Shown here piece after piece: positions 61,825 through 64,000 of a stretch of DNA of 64,000 nucleotides. This DNA is from Rhodospirillaceae bacterium (GTDB lineage: Bacteria > Pseudomonadota > Alphaproteobacteria > Kiloniellales > DSM-21159): positions 930,001 through 994,000 of the forward strand of contig CP030885.1 of NCBI GenBank assembly GCA_006969625.1, read 5' to 3'. The notes under the pieces are model-generated. The model made no database searches. It was given only the letters and a program-made list of their open reading frames with translations, and was not told the DNA's origin. Each line of letters starts with the position of its first letter. Position 1 is the stretch's first letter. The translations under genes and the position numbers were made by a program.

Positions 61825-62709
61825 ATGAAGTTCGCCGCATTCGATTGGTACGGAGGCCGCCACGTCGGGCGCGTCTCCGAGGACGGCACGCAGGTCGTGC
61901 GCTACGACCTGCCGGACGGCGCCGCGGAGGAGGCCGGGGTGGCCTGCCTGATCGGCCGCGACCTGCCGGCCGAGGCCGAGACCCTGCCGCTCGCCGAGGT
62001 CGCCCTGCAGGCGCCGATCCCGCGACCGCGCCGCAACATCTTCTGCGTCGGCAAGAACTACTACGAGCACGCCGAGGAGTTCGCCGCCTCCGGCTTCGAC
62101 AGCTCGGCCGCGAAGGGCGCGGTGCCGCAGGCGCCGATCGTCTTCTCCAAGGTGCCGGAGTGCGTGATCCCGAGCGGCGCGCCGATCCGCATCGACCCGC
62201 AGGTCAGCACGGCGGTCGACTACGAGGCCGAGCTCGCTCTCATCGTCGGCACGGCCGGACGCAACATCCCGGCCGAGCGCGCGATGGCGCACGTCTGGGG
62301 CTACACCATCGTCAACGACGTCACCGCGCGCGACCTGCAGGGCCGGCACAGCCAATGGCTGATCGGCAAGTCGCAGGACAGCTTCTGTCCAATGGGTCCC
62401 TGGGCGACGAGCGCCGACGCGCTCGACCTCGCCGACACGCCGGTGCGCTGCTGGGTGAACGAAGAGCTGCGTCAGGACAGCAACACCGGGTTGCTGATCT
62501 TCGACGTGCCGACGATCCTCGCCACCATCTCCAACGGTATCACCCTGCAGCCGGGGGACGTGATCGCCACCGGCACGCCGGCGGGCGTCGGCCTCGGCTT
62601 CGACCCGCCGCGCTACCTGGCGGACGGCGACACGGTGCGCATCGAGATCGGCGGCATCGGCGTGCTGGAGAACCCGGTACGCAGCGGCGCCGGCGGCGGA
62701 GGGCGCTGA
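61825..62709 (+). CDS. Fumarylacetoacetate-hydrolase-family protein
   Basis: A 294-aa protein. The FAH fold with its metal acids: PRRNIFCVGKNYYEHAEEFA, the Asp/Glu pair in VDYEAELALIVG (Glu-x-Glu), TIVNDVTARDLQGRHSQWLI, and GDVIATGTPAGVG. Relatives hydrolyse C-C bonds in diketo acids or decarboxylate/hydrate oxo-acids in aromatic catabolism. Start ATG 61825. The family's usual N-terminal extra domain is present (about 70 residues). Co-directional with a QOR fusion and two other hydrolases, so it is probably a late pathway step. Confidence 0.92.
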   Translation: MKFAAFDWYGGRHVGRVSEDGTQVVRYDLPDGAAEEAGVACLIGRDLPAEAETLPLAEVALQAPIPRPRRNIFCVGKNYYEHAEEFAASGFDSSAAKGAVPQAPIVFSKVPECVIPSGAPIRIDPQVSTAVDYEAELALIVGTAGRNIPAERAMAHVWGYTIVNDVTARDLQGRHSQWLIGKSQDSFCPMGPWATSADALDLADTPVRCWVNEELRQDSNTGLLIFDVPTILATISNGITLQPGDVIATGTPAGVGLGFDPPRYLADGDTVRIEIGGIGVLENPVRSGAGGGGR

Positions 62710-62711
62710 TC

Positions 62712-63503
62712 GTGACCGACCTGCGCCTGGGCGGCCTGACGGTGGAATGCGAGGGGGAGGGCCCGGCCGTGGTCATGGTGCACGGCCTGGGCGGCAGCTC
62801 CAACAGCTTCCAGCCGCAGATCGCGGCGCTGGAGGGCTTCATGGCGGTGCGCCCCGACCTGCCCGGCGCCGGCCGCTCGGCCCGGCGGCCCGGCCTGCCG
62901 GGCCTCGCGGGCCTGATCAAGGCGGTCGAGGAGGCGATGCGCCTGGCCGCCGTGGAGCGCGCGCACCTGGTCGGCCACTCGATGGGCACGCTGGTCTGCC
63001 AGTACCTAGCCGCGCAGAGACCGGAGCGCGTGCTGAGCCTGACGCTCTTCGGCGCCATCCTGGAGCCGCCACCGGCCGCCCGGCAGGCCTTACGGGAGCG
63101 GGCCGAGACGGCGCGGCGCGACGGCATGGCGGGCATCGCCGAGGCGGTGGCGCGCGGCAGCGTCGCGGCCGAGAGCCAGGCGCGCAACCCGGTGATCGGT
63201 GCCTTCGTGCGCGAGAGCCTGATGCGCCAGGATCCGGCCGGCTACGCCGGCCACTGCGAGGCGCTGGCGGCCTGTACGCCGGCTGCGCACGCGGCGATCC
63301 GCTGCCCCACGCTGCTGGTCGCCGGCGGCGCCGATCCGGTCGCGCCGGTGGCGATGGCCGAGGCGCTGGCCGCGCGCATCGCCGGTGCGCGCCTGGAGGT
63401 CTTGCCGGACGTCGGGCACTGGATGACCATGGAACAGCCGCAGCGCTCGGGCGAGCTGCTGCGCGCACACCTGGAGGCGGCCGAGGGGCGGGCGGCGGCC
63501 TGA
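62712..63503 (+). CDS. Alpha/beta-hydrolase-fold hydrolase
   Basis: A 263-aa protein. Oxyanion motif MVHGLGGSSNSF, nucleophile elbow LVGHSMGTLV, acid in VAGGADPVAP and His in PDVGHWMTMEQP: a full Ser-Asp-His triad. Similar to RutD/PcaD-like or meta-cleavage enzymes. GTG start 62712, 2 bases after the FAH stop; no ATG fits. Probably hydrolyses an ester, enol-lactone or C-C bond of the pathway intermediate. Confidence 0.9.
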   Translation: MTDLRLGGLTVECEGEGPAVVMVHGLGGSSNSFQPQIAALEGFMAVRPDLPGAGRSARRPGLPGLAGLIKAVEEAMRLAAVERAHLVGHSMGTLVCQYLAAQRPERVLSLTLFGAILEPPPAARQALRERAETARRDGMAGIAEAVARGSVAAESQARNPVIGAFVRESLMRQDPAGYAGHCEALAACTPAAHAAIRCPTLLVAGGADPVAPVAMAEALAARIAGARLEVLPDVGHWMTMEQPQRSGELLRAHLEAAEGRAAA

Positions 63504-63539
63504 GCCGGGGCGGGAAACGACAAGGCGAGGAGACGGACG

Positions 63540-64000
63540 ATGGCGGAGACGCGGTACGAGGCTCGGGGCAACGGCCGGCCGACGCGCTGGAGCGGCGCGC
63601 GCGGCGGTAGCGGCGGCGGCGTTGGCGGCGGCGGACCGGCCGGCAACGGCGGCACGGGCGGCAACGGATCAGGCGAGCCGCGCACCGTGTTCAGCAACGT
63701 GCGCATCCTGGATGCCACGGGCGAGCCGCCCTATGCCGGCGAGGTCACCGTCGTCGCCAACCGCATCGCCGCGATCCAGCGCACCGGCGGTGCCTACGGC
63801 AGCGGGCCGGGTGGCGGCCTCGGTGTTACTCTCGGCGGCGGGATGAGCGGCACCAATGGCGACGTGCGGCGCATCGACGGGCGCGGCATGACGCTGATGC
63901 CCGGCCTGATCGACGCGCACCTGCACCTAAGCTGGAACAACGCGCCCGGCATCAACCCGATCCAGATGATGCCGGTCGAAGAGCACATGCTGAACTGCGT
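63540..64000 (+). CDS. Amidohydrolase-family protein, 5' part, cut by the window end
   Basis: The first 153 residues. The N-terminus has an unusual Gly-rich tract (about residues 21-46, GGSGGGVGGGGPAGNGGTGG). Then a standard metal-dependent amidohydrolase start: TVFSNVRILDATGEPPYAGE, TVVANRIAAIQR, LMPGLIDAHLHLSWN with the metal-binding H-x-H. A second glycine-rich insert lies near residues 82-105. GAGGAG precedes ATG 63540. Probably an imidazolonepropionase-like hydrolase, last gene seen of the operon. The catalytic barrel continues outside. Confidence 0.85.
   Translation, partial: MAETRYEARGNGRPTRWSGARGGSGGGVGGGGPAGNGGTGGNGSGEPRTVFSNVRILDATGEPPYAGEVTVVANRIAAIQRTGGAYGSGPGGGLGVTLGGGMSGTNGDVRRIDGRGMTLMPGLIDAHLHLSWNNAPGINPIQMMPVEEHMLNC

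Overview
The window is very GC-rich DNA (roughly 70%) from a bacterium. Coding bias, TRAP and Liv-type transporters, an HfaB/CsgG-like holdfast-type locus, an IalB-family protein and DUF6166 suggest an alphaproteobacterium, possibly Rhodospirillales-like. That assignment is inference; no rRNA or tRNA gene was seen.

Layout. (1) 1-5.3 kb is a decayed accessory region. It holds two tandem toxin-tail plus immunity cassettes whose tails share a near-identical 580-bp repeat and one frameshift, a frameshifted unknown gene and an ornithine-cyclodeaminase-family remnant. (2) 5.3-7.2 kb has a small cytochrome c, a secreted unknown and an IalB-like protein. (3) 7.7-15.7 kb looks like a surface-fibre or holdfast locus: an HfaB/CsgG lipoprotein pore, two secreted low-complexity proteins, a glycosyltransferase-like gene, a lipoprotein and three LuxR/CsgD-like regulators. 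(4) 15.7-16.6 kb is debris, including a HIRAN-domain remnant and a 12-bp minisatellite. (5) 16.8-24.6 kb is a LysR-linked catabolic cluster: class III aminotransferase, amidase, PhyH-type dioxygenase, M24/DddP-like metalloenzyme and a Tat-exported ABC binding protein. (6) 24.7-32.8 kb has a TRAP transporter operon with a second PhyH dioxygenase, then a GntR regulator, a PanB-like enzyme with altered metal-site residues, and a fatty-acid-hydroxylase-family membrane protein. A TGATATATCA palindrome recurs upstream of these three genes. (7) 33.2-40.3 kb encodes one giant DUF4347/cadherin-type adhesin interrupted by a single in-frame TAG. (8) 40.4-46.1 kb has a DeoR regulator, a LOG-like protein and a complete carbohydrate-type ABC transporter.

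(9) 46.3-64 kb is the most unusual part. It holds three relatives of the PEP_hydrolase TIM-barrel family. One is fused to a degenerate sigma-54-activator-like region plus a Fis helix-turn-helix. One is a divergent stand-alone copy in an operon with a GntR regulator. One is canonical and overlaps a gene in which a Liv-type ABC ATPase (LivF) is fused to a UPF0261/Tm-1-like domain. UPF0261 plus PEP_hydrolase are the two halves of the tomato Tm-1 protein. They lie in a co-directional run with LivH, LivM, a Liv-type binding protein, LivG, a 690-aa flotillin, an SRPBCC protein, an SRPBCC-quinone-oxidoreductase fusion, a fumarylacetoacetase-family hydrolase, an alpha/beta hydrolase and an amidohydrolase cut by the window end. 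I read this as an uncharacterised uptake-and-degradation system built around a split Tm-1 module. The substrate cannot be read from the sequence.
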